Source of the DNA: Tamlana crocina
GTDB taxonomy: Bacteria > Bacteroidota > Bacteroidia > Flavobacteriales > Flavobacteriaceae
Assembly: GCA_040429635.1 (NCBI GenBank)
Contig: CP158972.1
Coordinates: 1,870,001-1,934,000 of the forward strand
Direction of reading: 5' to 3'
DNA length: 64,000 nucleotides
A model generated the notes under the pieces. It was not told the DNA's origin and did no database searches. It saw only the letters and a program-made list of their open reading frames with translations. Of the stretch, positions 1 through 8,915 are shown one piece after another (positions within the stretch are counted from its first letter, which is position 1; each line of letters starts with the position of its first letter). The translations under genes and the position numbers were made by a program.

Positions 1-1
1 C

Positions 2-280
2 CCACAAAAAGAAAACCCAAAAAAGGGCTTTTTGGATTGGTTTATAGAAATGCATACACATACCAGCACAACTTCGGATGTGTTGGTGTTAAAGCAAACT
101 ACGGTTAAAAAAATTACTGTTGAAAAAGAAGCAGTAGTAAATACCGTAAGTACAAATACTAATACTATTGTAGTTTACGAAGCCGATACCACAACCAAAA
201 AATGGTATCAACCACCTGATAAACTTCAAAGTACATATCTTCCCAATATATCCCTTCGGGGACCACCAAGTTTAGGTTAA
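2..280 (+). CDS. C-terminal part of an unrecognised protein (5' end outside window)
   Basis: The frame is open from the left edge of the window and ends at a TAA at 278-280, so the start lies upstream. A TTG at 32 could be read as a start, but nothing supports it. The visible tail is rich in Thr, Val and Lys and ends in a short Pro-rich segment (PPDKLQ, then RGPPSLG). Small secreted proteins with Pro-rich C-termini often precede CusC-type operons in Flavobacteriaceae, and the next gene starts 83 bp downstream on the same strand. Membership of the same operon is an inference. I do not recognise a named family and give no function. Confidence 0.5.
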   Translation, partial: PQKENPKKGFLDWFIEMHTHTSTTSDVLVLKQTTVKKITVEKEAVVNTVSTNTNTIVVYEADTTTKKWYQPPDKLQSTYLPNISLRGPPSLG

Positions 281-362
281 TCAATAAATCAGGAGACACT
301 TGTTTCAAACGCAGCAAATAGTCTCTGTTATCTCATTTTGATAAACCTAATACAAACATATT

Positions 363-1547
363 ATGAACATAAAAACAGTGTACACCATAGGTGTATGCCT
401 GTTCTTCGGAAACGTGTTTTCGCAATCGCAAACGGTTGACGACATACTGAACCAAATAGAACAAAACAATACAGAGCTTAAAGCCTATCAATCTTTTAGC
501 GATGGGCAAAAGCTGCAAGATAAAAGTGGTAACAATTTACCCAATCCACAATTATCAGGCTACTATTTACCCTTTGGAGAACACCAAAGCGATGATTATA
601 CCGAATTTGAAATCACACAATCCTTTGAGTTTCCAACGGTATATGCAGCACGTAGCAAGTGGAACAGCCTTAAAGCCGAACAGCTACAAGCAAGCTTTAC
701 CAAAAAGCGTCAAGAAGTACTTTTACAGGCAAAACAGGGCTTGATTAACCTCTTTATACTTCAAATGCAAAAAAACATTGAAGTTGAAAGAAAACAACAA
801 AGTCAAGAGGTATTTCAGCAAGTGCAAGAGCTTTTTAACAAAGAGCAAGTAGGCATTTTAGACCTCAACAAAGCCAAAGTCGCTTGGATGCAAGAACAGT
901 TTGTGGTAGACCAATTAGAAACTGAAATCCAAAACCAAATAGCCATTTTACAAACTTTGAACGGTGGCGAAGCTATGGTATTGGATAATTTACAATTGGA
1001 AATACCATTTCAAATACAAACTTTGGAAGCCTTATGGACTGAAAAATTGGCAAAAGACTCAAAGTTATTGGAGTTAAAAGCCAATGAAGCCACTGCCTTA
1101 CAAAATGTGCAATTAGAAAAGAATAAAGTGCTACCCAACCTCGCTTTAGGTTATAACTATCAAGGCGTTAATGGTAGTAATTATTCCGGAATCTATGGCG
1201 GACTTTCAATTCCTTTATGGAATAGTAAAAACAAAGTCAAAGCAGCACAAGCCCAATACGAATACCAACAATCCAGTACTGAAGTAGTACAACAACTGCT
1301 TTATGCACAAGTACAGCAGGAGTACAATCAGTATCAATTGTTATTCGACAAATACACCGAATATCAAAACATTATAGAAACTTTAAACAGCGAAGACTTA
1401 CTCTTTAAAGCTTACAGCTTGGGAGAATATTCCTTTTTAGAATACTATATGGAAGTGCAATTTTATCGCGATGCTACCGATAAAATGCTACAAATGGAAA
1501 AACAATTACAGCTTTTACAAGCACAATTATTAATACATCAGTTATAA
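363..1547 (+). CDS. TolC-family outer-membrane factor of heavy-metal RND efflux (CusC/CzcC-like)
   Basis: This 394-residue protein has an N-terminal signal peptide (about residues 1-20, ending FSQS). Two long coiled-coil-forming helical repeats rich in Gln, Glu and Leu follow, as in the outer-membrane-factor family. It should form a trimeric channel that carries substrate across the outer membrane. The short flavobacterial CusC/CzcC type (about 400 residues, no lipobox) fits. It is the first clear gene of an operon with a His-rich lipoprotein (22 bp downstream), an adaptor and an RND pump. The Gly/Tyr-rich stretch near residues 265-285 matches a beta-strand region of the second repeat. Family assignment is firm. 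Substrate (Cu/Ag or Zn/Cd/Co) is inferred from the neighbouring His-rich proteins only. Confidence 0.85.
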   Translation: MNIKTVYTIGVCLFFGNVFSQSQTVDDILNQIEQNNTELKAYQSFSDGQKLQDKSGNNLPNPQLSGYYLPFGEHQSDDYTEFEITQSFEFPTVYAARSKWNSLKAEQLQASFTKKRQEVLLQAKQGLINLFILQMQKNIEVERKQQSQEVFQQVQELFNKEQVGILDLNKAKVAWMQEQFVVDQLETEIQNQIAILQTLNGGEAMVLDNLQLEIPFQIQTLEALWTEKLAKDSKLLELKANEATALQNVQLEKNKVLPNLALGYNYQGVNGSNYSGIYGGLSIPLWNSKNKVKAAQAQYEYQQSSTEVVQQLLYAQVQQEYNQYQLLFDKYTEYQNIIETLNSEDLLFKAYSLGEYSFLEYYMEVQFYRDATDKMLQMEKQLQLLQAQLLIHQL

Positions 1548-1568
1548 CAATTTTAAAAATTTAGACAA

Positions 1569-1814
1569 ATGAAGACAGTATCAAAAATTTTAATGGCATT
1601 AATGGTGACAGCAGCAATCAGCTTTACAGGATGCCGAGAAACAAAGAAAGAAGAAGCACACGACGATCACGGACATTCACACGATGAAGGTTCAGACCAT
1701 ACACACGAACACGAGGAAGTAAAACAAGAAGAGTTTACAGTAGGTCAGGATACCATTAAAGTAGAAAAAGAAACCCACACACACGATAACGGAGAAACGA
1801 ACCACGACCACTAA
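1569..1814 (+). CDS. Small His/Glu-rich lipoprotein, putative periplasmic metal binder
   Basis: The 81-residue product has a lipoprotein-type signal (hydrophobic residues 5-20, then a lipobox around Cys22). Most of the mature chain is made of His, Asp and Glu clusters such as HDDHGHSHDE and HTHEHEE. No folded domain is evident. It sits between the outer-membrane factor and the adaptor gene with only 11-21 bp between genes, so it is probably co-transcribed with them. A role as a metal sponge or metallochaperone feeding the adaptor is inferred from composition and position. Similar His-rich small lipoproteins occur in other Bacteroidota efflux operons, but I do not know a named family. Confidence 0.7.
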   Translation: MKTVSKILMALMVTAAISFTGCRETKKEEAHDDHGHSHDEGSDHTHEHEEVKQEEFTVGQDTIKVEKETHTHDNGETNHDH

Positions 1815-1825
1815 AAATAGCAGTA

Positions 1826-3331
1826 ATGAAAAAGTATTTTATAATTGTGCTTGCCTTAATGGCAATAGCTTGTAAACAAAATCACGAAGAAGATTACGCC
1901 CACAATCCTGATGGCAGTCACGTAGGCGATGAAATTCCTCGATTAGATTATACCATTTGGACAGATAAAACCGAGTTGTTTGTGGAATTTCCTGTTTTAA
2001 TCGTTGGGCAACCCAGCAAATTTGCAGCCCATTTTACAGTGATGGACAAACACCAACCTGTTCGTGAAGGTTCAGTAACAGTAAGTTTGATAAAAGGAGA
2101 TAAAGGACTTCGTGCAACTGCCGAAGCACTATCATCACCTGGTATTTTTTCGCCTATCATTCAACCGAATCAATCAGGCGTTCATCAATTGGTTTTCGAC
2201 CTTTCTACACCGCAATACAAGGATAACATTATTATTGAAGATGTAATGGTGTATGCCAATTTGGATGAAGCCAAAAAAGCTGTGGGTGAAGCCGGTGAAG
2301 ACGCTTCCATTTCATTTTTAAAGGAACAGGCTTGGCAAATAGATTTTCAAACAGCACCAGTCACGAATGGCGAAATTTTTGATGTTATCAAAACATCTGG
2401 TGTTTGGCAACCTGCACAGGGTTCTGTAAAAACAATGGTGGCAACAGCAAACGGTACAGTAAATTTTGCGACTACCAACCTTACCGAAGGTATGGAAGTC
2501 AAACAAGGGCAATTGCTGTTAAATGTGAGCAGTCAAGGATTAGCAACCAACAATTTAAGTGCAGAAGTTGCTAAAGCAAAAGCCAATTACGACCAAGCCA
2601 CATCAGAGTACAACCGTAAGAAAGAACTTTATAATGACAAGATTATTCCTAAATCGGAGTTTGAAAAGGTTGAAAGCAATTATGCGATTGCCAAATCACA
2701 GTACCAATCCATCGCTTCGGGTGTTTCTGGTGGGAGCAAACAAATTCGCGCACCTTTCAATGGTTTTATTAGAACTGTTAATGTTTCAAACGGACAATAT
2801 GCCTCACAAGGCGATATGTTGATTAGCGTGGCAACGGAAGAATCCAAAGTGTTGAAATCGCAAATAGCACCTACCTACGGGTTAACAATGCAAAACATCA
2901 AAGATGTATGGTATCAAACCGAAACAGGCAACTGGAAAAGCATTTCAGATGCTCAAGGTGAAATACTATCCATTTCAAAAGATGTAGAAAGAGATAGCCC
3001 ACTCATTTCGGTATTCGCCAAAGTAAATGATATGATAAATGTTCCAGATGGTAGACTAACCCAAGTACAAATTGCTATGGGTAACGGTACACAAACCACA
3101 ATTGTTCCAGAAGCAGCTTTATTGGAAGATTACGGCAACTATTCGGTAATGGTGCAACTCTCTGGTGAAAGTTTTGAAAGACGACCAATTACCATCGGTA
3201 AACGCAATGGCAAAAATGTTGAGGTTTTAAAAGGGTTGCAGGTTGGCGATGTGGTCGTTACAACAGGAGCATATCAGGTAAAAATGGCATCAATGTCAGG
3301 TTCTACACCTGCTCACGGACACGAACACTAA
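1826..3331 (+). CDS. RND efflux periplasmic adaptor (CusB/CzcB-like lipoprotein)
   Basis: This is a 501-residue membrane-fusion protein with a lipoprotein signal (LMAIAC, Cys16). An N-terminal extension of about 130 residues begins with a His/Asp-containing segment and contains a beta-rich region (DYTIWTDKTELFVEFP). The usual adaptor core follows: barrel-sandwich/lipoyl halves around residues 190-240 and 300-330, a helical hairpin at about 245-295 (AEVAKAKANYDQATSEY), beta-barrel and membrane-proximal domains, and a His-rich end (PAHGHEH). Adaptors of this type bridge the RND pump and the TolC partner and in CusB also bind metal. The gene is 12 bp before the pump gene. The His-rich ends support a metal substrate; which metal is not determined. 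Confidence 0.85.
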   Translation: MKKYFIIVLALMAIACKQNHEEDYAHNPDGSHVGDEIPRLDYTIWTDKTELFVEFPVLIVGQPSKFAAHFTVMDKHQPVREGSVTVSLIKGDKGLRATAEALSSPGIFSPIIQPNQSGVHQLVFDLSTPQYKDNIIIEDVMVYANLDEAKKAVGEAGEDASISFLKEQAWQIDFQTAPVTNGEIFDVIKTSGVWQPAQGSVKTMVATANGTVNFATTNLTEGMEVKQGQLLLNVSSQGLATNNLSAEVAKAKANYDQATSEYNRKKELYNDKIIPKSEFEKVESNYAIAKSQYQSIASGVSGGSKQIRAPFNGFIRTVNVSNGQYASQGDMLISVATEESKVLKSQIAPTYGLTMQNIKDVWYQTETGNWKSISDAQGEILSISKDVERDSPLISVFAKVNDMINVPDGRLTQVQIAMGNGTQTTIVPEAALLEDYGNYSVMVQLSGESFERRPITIGKRNGKNVEVLKGLQVGDVVVTTGAYQVKMASMSGSTPAHGHEH

Positions 3332-3343
3332 AACGCAAACAGT

Positions 3344-6300
3344 ATGTTAACTAAAATATTAAATAGTTCACTGCACAACCGTTTGTTGGTACTTTTGGCT
3401 GCGGTGGTGTTGAGCGTTTTAGGTGTGTATTATGCCAAAACAATGAACGTAGATGTGTTTCCAGACCTAACTGCACCAACGGTAACGATTCTTACCGAAG
3501 CACACGGAATGGAATCGGAAGAAGTAGAAAAACTCGTTACCTACCAATTAGAAACTGCTTTAAACGGTTCGCCCAATGTAAGGCGTATTCGTTCGTCATC
3601 AGCGGCAGGTATTTCCATTGTTTGGGTGGAGTTTGAATGGGGTACAGATATTTACAAAGCGCGACAAATTGTAAGTGAGCGCATCCCAATGGTACGAGAA
3701 AATCTACCTGAAGGTATCGGAGCACCAACAATGGCACCTATTTCATCCATTATGGGCGAGATAATGCTTTTGGGTGTAACATCCGATAGTTTATCACCTA
3801 TGGAATTGCGAACATTATCTGATTGGACCATAAGACCACGCATCAAAGCAATTGGCGGTATTGCCAATGTGGTAGTAATCGGTGGCGAATACAAGCAATA
3901 CCAAGTATTTGCCAATCCTGAAAAAATGAAGCATTACAATGTGAGTTTATCGGAGTTGGTAGAACACGTTAAGGAAGCCAATGTTAATGCACCTGGTGGT
4001 GTCGTGAACCAATACGGCAATCAATACATCATCAAGGGAAGCGGTAGAGCTTATGCATTGGAAGATTTACAAGAAGCAGTCGTAAAACAAATCAACGGAC
4101 AGACCATTAAAATTAAAGATGTCGCAACCGTTCAAATTGGAGCATCTGATAAAATTGGTGATGGCTCATTGAATGGAAAAGAATCGGTAATTCTCACCAT
4201 TTCAAAACAACCTGATGTTAATACCTTAAAATTAACAGAACAGTTAGATGAAGCTATTGCCGATTTACAAAAAACCTTACCAAAAGGTGTAGACATCAAA
4301 AGCCAAATCTTTAGACAATCCGATTTTATAGAAGCATCTATAAGCAACCTGAATATGACGCTTTTAGAAGGCGCATTTTTTGTAGTGATTGTACTCTTTA
4401 TTTTCCTAATGAACTGGCGTACAACAGTTATTTCGCTGTTGGCAATTCCAATTTCATTATTGGTGTCGATTATCATCTTAAAATTAATGGGATACACCAT
4501 TAACACAATGAGTTTAGGTGGTATGGCTATTGCAATTGGTGCGTTGGTAGATGATGCTATTATTGATGTAGAAAACGTTTATAAACGTCTGCGTGAAAAT
4601 AGCCGATTACCTAAATCGGAACAACAATCTATTATTACAGTGGTACGTGATGCTTCGGTAGAAATCCGTAGTTCCATTATCATTGCTACCTTAATCATAA
4701 TTGTGTCATTTGTGCCTTTATTCTTTTTGAGCGGTATGGAAGGACGATTGTTACAACCACTTGGGATTGCGTTTGTAACATCAGTATTAACATCTTTGAT
4801 TGTGGCAGTCACTGTAACACCTGTACTATGTTCCTATTTATTGAACAATGAAAAACTGCTCAACAAACAGGCAGAAGGCACTAAAGTAGAACAATGGTTG
4901 CAAAAACGGTATGCTTCAACATTAGATAAGGTGATTAAAATTCCTAAAACCGTAATTACGGTTACAGTGATTGCTTTTATATTGAGTATTGTTTTATCAA
5001 CCCAATTAGGAAGAAGTTTTTTACCTGAATTTAATGAAGGTTCGTTGGTAATCAGTGTGGTAGGTCCACCGGGAATGTCGTTAGAAGAGAGCAACAAAAC
5101 AGGAAAGCAAGTAGAAACCTTGTTATTGGAAATGCCCGAAGTAGAGGTTGTCACACGAAGAACAGGACGCGCAGAATTGGATGAACACGCACAAGGCGTT
5201 AATGCTGCCGAAATTGATGTTCCGTTTACTTTGGAAGATAAAACCAAAGAGGAATTTTTTGAGGAAGTCCGCACCAAGTTAAGCGTTGTACCAGGTGTAA
5301 ATATCACCCTTGGACAACCTATTGCACACCGAATTGACCATATGTTATCGGGTACTCGTGCCAATATCGCAATCAAGATTTTTGGTTCAGATTTACAGCG
5401 TTTATTTGAATTGGGTAAACAAGTAGAGCAAAACATCAAATCCATTGATGGATTGGCAGACGTAGCGGTTGACCAACAAATTGAAGTGCCACAAATACGC
5501 ATAAAACCAAAACGTCAAATTTTAGCAGCTTATGGTATGACCGTTGGCGATGTAATGGAACAGGTCGATATTGCTTTTGCAGGTGAGGAAGTAGGCGAAA
5601 TCTACGAAGGTCAACAGTATTTTGATTTGGTAGTGCGTTATGAAAAACCGTTTCGTGATAACATCGAAAACTTCAAAAACACCTTGATTAGCTTACCAAA
5701 TGGCGGACAAACGGTTTTAGGGGAATTAGCAACCATTGCGTCAGTAAGTAGTCCAAATTCTATTAGTCGTGAAGATGTACAACGTAAAATCGTCATTGCA
5801 GCCAATGTACAAGGCAGGGATTTACGAAGTGCCGTAAACGAGATTGAAGAGGTCGTAAACAACACCATCAATCTTCCTGAAGGCTATCGTGTACAATATG
5901 GCGGACAGTTTGAAAGCGAATCTAAAGCCTCTCAACTGTTATTGATAACAGCTATTTTAGCCATTGGTATCATATTTTTGTTATTGTATTATGAGTTTAA
6001 AAATACCAAACTGGCGTTTGTAGTATTGATTAACTTACCATTAGCATTGATTGGTGGTATTCTCATTGTGTATTTTACATCAGGAATTGTAAGTATTGCA
6101 GCAACCATTGGGTTTATCAGCTTATTTGGTATTGCTACCAGAAATGGTATTCTCTTGGTATCACGATACGAAGATTTACGACAAGAAGGTAAAATAGGAA
6201 TAGACCTCATTAAAGCAGGCGCGTTGGATAGATTAAACCCTATTTTAATGACTGCCTTTACTACAGGATTGGCATTAATTCCATTAGCCTTAAAAGGCGG

Positions 6301-6436
6301 ACAACCTGGTAGTGAAATACAAAGCCCAATGGCGGTGGTTATTTTAGGCGGTCTATTAACTGCAACATTTTTAAATTTAATTGTGATTCCTTGTGTGTAT
6401 GAGCTGGTAACATCCAAAACTCAAAATCTGCAATAA
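3344..6436 (+). CDS. RND efflux pump, heavy-metal type (CusA/CzcA family)
   Basis: At 1030 residues this has the normal RND length. It has a first membrane helix near residues 12-30, a large porter domain, a second block of helices at about 340-530, another porter domain, and a final block from about 865 to the C-terminus. The proton-relay region around residue 392-412 reads AIGALVDDAIIDVEN. It keeps the paired Asp and the Glu but lacks the DFG seen in classical CzcA, which the pump at 17909 does have. The pump takes substrate from periplasm or membrane and drives it out with the proton gradient through the adaptor and outer-membrane factor encoded upstream. A terminator follows 29 bp after the stop. 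Family certain, ion specificity inferred from the operon. Confidence 0.85.
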   Translation: MLTKILNSSLHNRLLVLLAAVVLSVLGVYYAKTMNVDVFPDLTAPTVTILTEAHGMESEEVEKLVTYQLETALNGSPNVRRIRSSSAAGISIVWVEFEWGTDIYKARQIVSERIPMVRENLPEGIGAPTMAPISSIMGEIMLLGVTSDSLSPMELRTLSDWTIRPRIKAIGGIANVVVIGGEYKQYQVFANPEKMKHYNVSLSELVEHVKEANVNAPGGVVNQYGNQYIIKGSGRAYALEDLQEAVVKQINGQTIKIKDVATVQIGASDKIGDGSLNGKESVILTISKQPDVNTLKLTEQLDEAIADLQKTLPKGVDIKSQIFRQSDFIEASISNLNMTLLEGAFFVVIVLFIFLMNWRTTVISLLAIPISLLVSIIILKLMGYTINTMSLGGMAIAIGALVDDAIIDVENVYKRLRENSRLPKSEQQSIITVVRDASVEIRSSIIIATLIIIVSFVPLFFLSGMEGRLLQPLGIAFVTSVLTSLIVAVTVTPVLCSYLLNNEKLLNKQAEGTKVEQWLQKRYASTLDKVIKIPKTVITVTVIAFILSIVLSTQLGRSFLPEFNEGSLVISVVGPPGMSLEESNKTGKQVETLLLEMPEVEVVTRRTGRAELDEHAQGVNAAEIDVPFTLEDKTKEEFFEEVRTKLSVVPGVNITLGQPIAHRIDHMLSGTRANIAIKIFGSDLQRLFELGKQVEQNIKSIDGLADVAVDQQIEVPQIRIKPKRQILAAYGMTVGDVMEQVDIAFAGEEVGEIYEGQQYFDLVVRYEKPFRDNIENFKNTLISLPNGGQTVLGELATIASVSSPNSISREDVQRKIVIAANVQGRDLRSAVNEIEEVVNNTINLPEGYRVQYGGQFESESKASQLLLITAILAIGIIFLLLYYEFKNTKLAFVVLINLPLALIGGILIVYFTSGIVSIAATIGFISLFGIATRNGILLVSRYEDLRQEGKIGIDLIKAGALDRLNPILMTAFTTGLALIPLALKGGQPGSEIQSPMAVVILGGLLTATFLNLIVIPCVYELVTSKTQNLQ

Positions 6437-6464
6437 AGATTTCAAGGAATTTAAGGATTTAAGG

Positions 6465-6492
6465 AAACCTCTCTTTAAGGGAGGTTTTTTTT
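6465..6492 (+). terminator. Rho-independent terminator of the first metal-efflux operon
   Basis: A stem AAACCTC / GAGGTTT with a short loop is followed by a run of eight T. It begins 29 bp after the pump stop codon. The T-run overlaps the left copy of the insertion sequence's target duplication, so the element inserted at the tail of this terminator. Confidence 0.8.
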
Positions 6493-6496
6493 ATCC
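6489..6496. repeat. Left target-site duplication of the IS256-family element
   Basis: The octamer TTTTATCC stands directly before the left end of the element and is repeated at 7830-7837. An 8-9 bp duplication is usual for IS256-family transposition. Confidence 0.8.
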
Positions 6497-7829
6497 GACA
6501 CTATCCCGAAAAGTGTGTAAGTTATAAATCGAGGGTTTGGCTTAATTAAAGCCGGACCCTTTTTTCAAATATAGTCAAAAACTGGTTTAAAATAATGCCC
6601 CAGTTCCTAATGGGCATCGACCATTTCTTGGTAGCCTCTCTAATGGCTAAAAAAGTGGATTTCATAACAGCTTCATCTGTTGGGAATGAGAGTTTGTTTT
6701 TAGTGTATTTTCTGATTTTTCCATTAAGGTTTTCAATAAGGTTCGTAGTGTAAATGATTTTTCTGATTTCTAAAGGGAATTCATAGAAAGCTGTAAGTTC
6801 TTCCCAGTTGTCCCTCCAGCTTTTAATAGCGTAAGAGTACTTGTGTTCCCATTTCTGGGCAAAGTCCTCCAGAGCGGCTTTTGCTGCGCTTTTGGTAGGT
6901 GCATCATAGATGCTTTTCATATCCTTTGTAAACTCCTTCTTGTCCTTCCAAACCACATAGCGACAAGCATTTCTAATTTGATGCACCACACAGATTTGGG
7001 TCTTGGATTCAGGAAAAACGTTTTTAATGGTGTCGGTAAAACCGTTAAGATTATCTGTGGCCGTGATAAGCAAATCCTGAACGCCTCTGGCTTTCATATC
7101 GGTTAGTACACTCATCCAAAAGGTGCCGATTCATTCTTACCCAGCCAAAGCCCTAGGACTTCCTTTTTACCGTCTCTACGTAGTCCTACGGCAATGTACA
7201 TGGTTTTGTTAATGACTTTGGAGTTCTCCCGAACCTTAAATACAATGCCATCCATCCAAGTAATTAAATATACGGGCTCCAATGGCCTGTTCTGCCAGGC
7301 AACAATATCATTGGTAACTTTATCCGTGATGCGGGATATGGTGGATGGGATACATCAAAATCGTAGACTTCACGGATCTGTTCTTCGATATCGGAATTAC
7401 TCATGCCCTTAGCATAAAGGCTGATAATCACATTTTCTATGCCATCGACCATGTTGGTGCGTTTAGGGACGAGCATGGGGTTAAAAGAGGCTTCTCGGTC
7501 TCTGGGAACTTTAATATTGGTCTCGCCCAATGCCGTTTTTATCTTTTTGGAAGCGTAACCGTTACGGGTATTGCTGTTATCGGATTGTTGGTGCCTTTCA
7601 TAATCCAGATGCGCATCAAGCTCGCCTTCAAGCATCTTTTCAATGCCCCGCTTTTGGATGGATTTTAGAAAGGAGGTTAGTTCGTCTCCTGTTTTGAACT
7701 GTTTTAAAAAGTCGTCGTTTAGAAAATCTTCTTTCTTCATAAGTGTATAAAATTTAAAATTAAACAAAAAAATATCGAGAGCTGTTAACCCTCGATATTT
7801 AAACTTTACACACTTAGTGAGATACTACC
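6497..7829 (-). mobile_element. IS256-family insertion sequence (1333 bp, inactivated transposase)
   Basis: The element is bounded by imperfect inverted repeats. Reading inwards from each end, both contain a TAT near position 6-8 and the shared block AAGTGTGTAA, then a common ATCGAGGG a little further in. An exact 8-bp duplication flanks it (6489-6496 and 7830-7837), which sets the boundaries. It holds one transposase gene on the minus strand, damaged by two single-base deletions. The insertion lies in the gap between the terminator of the metal pump operon and the sulfur-redox cluster, so it interrupts no gene. The intact duplication means it has stayed where it landed. Confidence 0.85.
6546..7740 (-). 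pseudogene. IS256-family (Mutator-like) transposase, frameshifted twice
   Basis: The protein should start at the ATG at 7738-7740 (MKKEDF) and run about 400 residues. The first 150 residues are in one frame until about 7345-7350, where one base is missing (after YDFDVS). The reading then continues in the next frame, with TWMDGIVFKV, up to about 7117-7125, where a second base is missing before FWMSVLTDM. The last part carries LLITATDN and [15 protein letters not shown]. These hold the three acidic DDE residues of the family: D in the middle segment, D and E in the last. All the pieces are still readable, so the damage is recent or a base-calling artefact. As written it cannot make transposase. 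Confidence 0.85.
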
Positions 7830-7837
7830 TTTTATCC
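7830..7837. repeat. Right target-site duplication of the IS256-family element
   Basis: Second copy of TTTTATCC, directly after the right inverted repeat, matching 6489-6496. Confidence 0.8.
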
Positions 7838-8043
7838 TCAAATCCTTAATGTTCTTATTACCTATTTTATAAATGTCTTTTTTGTATTGCTTTTAATTTC
7901 TTGTTCTTAAATTTCTCAATTATTGACAAGTCAAGTTTAGAATTATAAAATTCGGAGAATACATTAGGATTCTAAGCAAGAAAAACAATTTATAGTTAAA
8001 TTTTATTAAGAAAAAAATAACATAATTCTTGAAAAAATGTATC

Positions 8044-8051
8044 TATTTTTG
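8044..8051 (+). promoter_or_regulatory. Candidate -7 box (TAnnTTTG) of the sulfur-redox cluster
   Basis: TATTTTTG matches the Bacteroidota -7 consensus exactly. It lies 34 bp before the ATG at 8085, which argues against the alternative upstream ATG at 8037, since that would precede the transcription start. No TTG stands at the expected -33 distance (the nearest is 12 bp upstream), so the promoter is only a candidate. Confidence 0.45.
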
Positions 8052-8084
8052 CAAATAGTGAAAGAGAAGAGTAAAATACATAAA

Positions 8085-8435
8085 ATGAATTTAATCTTGT
8101 CCATATTTGGGCTTGTTTTGCTACTACTACTTTCGCCTTGTAAGGTTAGGAATTTTATTCAAGATGAATTAGGGATTCCTCAAACCAAAGTCTTAAACAA
8201 GAGTCAGTCTACAATTTCAGAATCAAATTGCCAGACTTTTGAGTTTTCTGAAACTATTCAGACTATCACAAAGCCAATTGTTCTGCAACCGAACTTTCTA
8301 ATTTCGGAAGCTTCTCATTTTGATTTTACTACCTATTTACTTAGGAATGCTTTCAATCTTAATACATCAAGAAACCAACAGGTTGCTGATGTTCCTCTCT
8401 ATATTTTATATCAGAACCTCAAGGTCTATTCGTAA
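8085..8435 (+). CDS. Small secreted or membrane-anchored protein of unknown function
   Basis: From the ATG at 8085 the protein has 116 residues. A hydrophobic N-terminus (residues 2-18, IFGLVLLLLL) is followed by a conserved-looking segment, PCKVRNFIQDELGIPQTKV. The rest is soluble and has no recognised domain. An upstream ATG at 8037 is in frame, but a -7 promoter box falls just inside that extension. Proteins that start like this occur before metal-efflux and sulfur clusters in flavobacteria, as I recall, but I know no characterised member. It is the first gene before the DoxX gene (73 bp gap) and is probably co-transcribed with it. Function unknown. Confidence 0.6.
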   Translation: MNLILSIFGLVLLLLLSPCKVRNFIQDELGIPQTKVLNKSQSTISESNCQTFEFSETIQTITKPIVLQPNFLISEASHFDFTTYLLRNAFNLNTSRNQQVADVPLYILYQNLKVYS

Positions 8436-8508
8436 TTGCTTTTCTAAATAAGAAAACATAAAGCAGTTGTTATTACTGCTATATAGCAATCAATTACAAA
8501 TATATTAA

Positions 8509-8901
8509 ATGAAATTTCAAGAAAAAACACTTGAAGTTAGCTACAAATCTGTGGTTATACTTCGCATTATGCTTAGCCTAATTTTTATAATAGCAAGCAC
8601 TAATCATTTTTTTAATACCGAAAAAACGGTGAGCAGAATAGAAAACTCCTCAATGGGTTTTATTGGAAACATTCTAGGAACACCAGAAATAGCTGTGATT
8701 CTCTCAGGAATTGTAATGCTAATTGCAGGCATTTCATTACTTCTTGGCTTTAAAACGAAAATGGTCTCAATAGTATTAATAGCCGTTTTAATTCCTATTA
8801 CGCTAACAGTACAGGTTGGGCAAATGACAACTATAGGTCCACTTTTTAAGAATGTAGCCATACTTGGTGGGCTTCTTTTTTTTAGTATTAATTCAAATTA
8901 A
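8509..8901 (+). CDS. DoxX-family membrane protein
   Basis: The 130-residue protein has four predicted membrane helices, at about residues 15-32, 56-80, 83-100 and 108-126. The layout and the RIMLSLIFIIAS and LLLGFKTK-type motifs fit the DoxX family. DoxX proteins are small quinone-linked or redox-associated membrane subunits; in several bacteria they act with oxidoreductases or in thiol/sulfur stress. The following genes encode a secreted DsrE-like protein and a thiosulfate:quinone oxidoreductase subunit, so a role in periplasmic sulfur redox is likely by context. The exact reaction cannot be read from the sequence. Confidence 0.75.
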   Translation: MKFQEKTLEVSYKSVVILRIMLSLIFIIASTNHFFNTEKTVSRIENSSMGFIGNILGTPEIAVILSGIVMLIAGISLLLGFKTKMVSIVLIAVLIPITLTVQVGQMTTIGPLFKNVAILGGLLFFSINSN

Positions 8902-8915
8902 AAAATTCAAAAACA

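Noticed and set aside
4834-5502. Long minus-strand open frame of 222 codons
   Set aside because: It lies wholly opposite the RND pump gene. Composition (Ser/Leu/Thr rich) is that of a shadow frame and there is no start context or domain.
8037-8084. Upstream start for the 8085 gene
   Set aside because: A TAnnTTTG box at 8044-8051 falls inside the extension, and the 8085 start opens directly on the hydrophobic segment.
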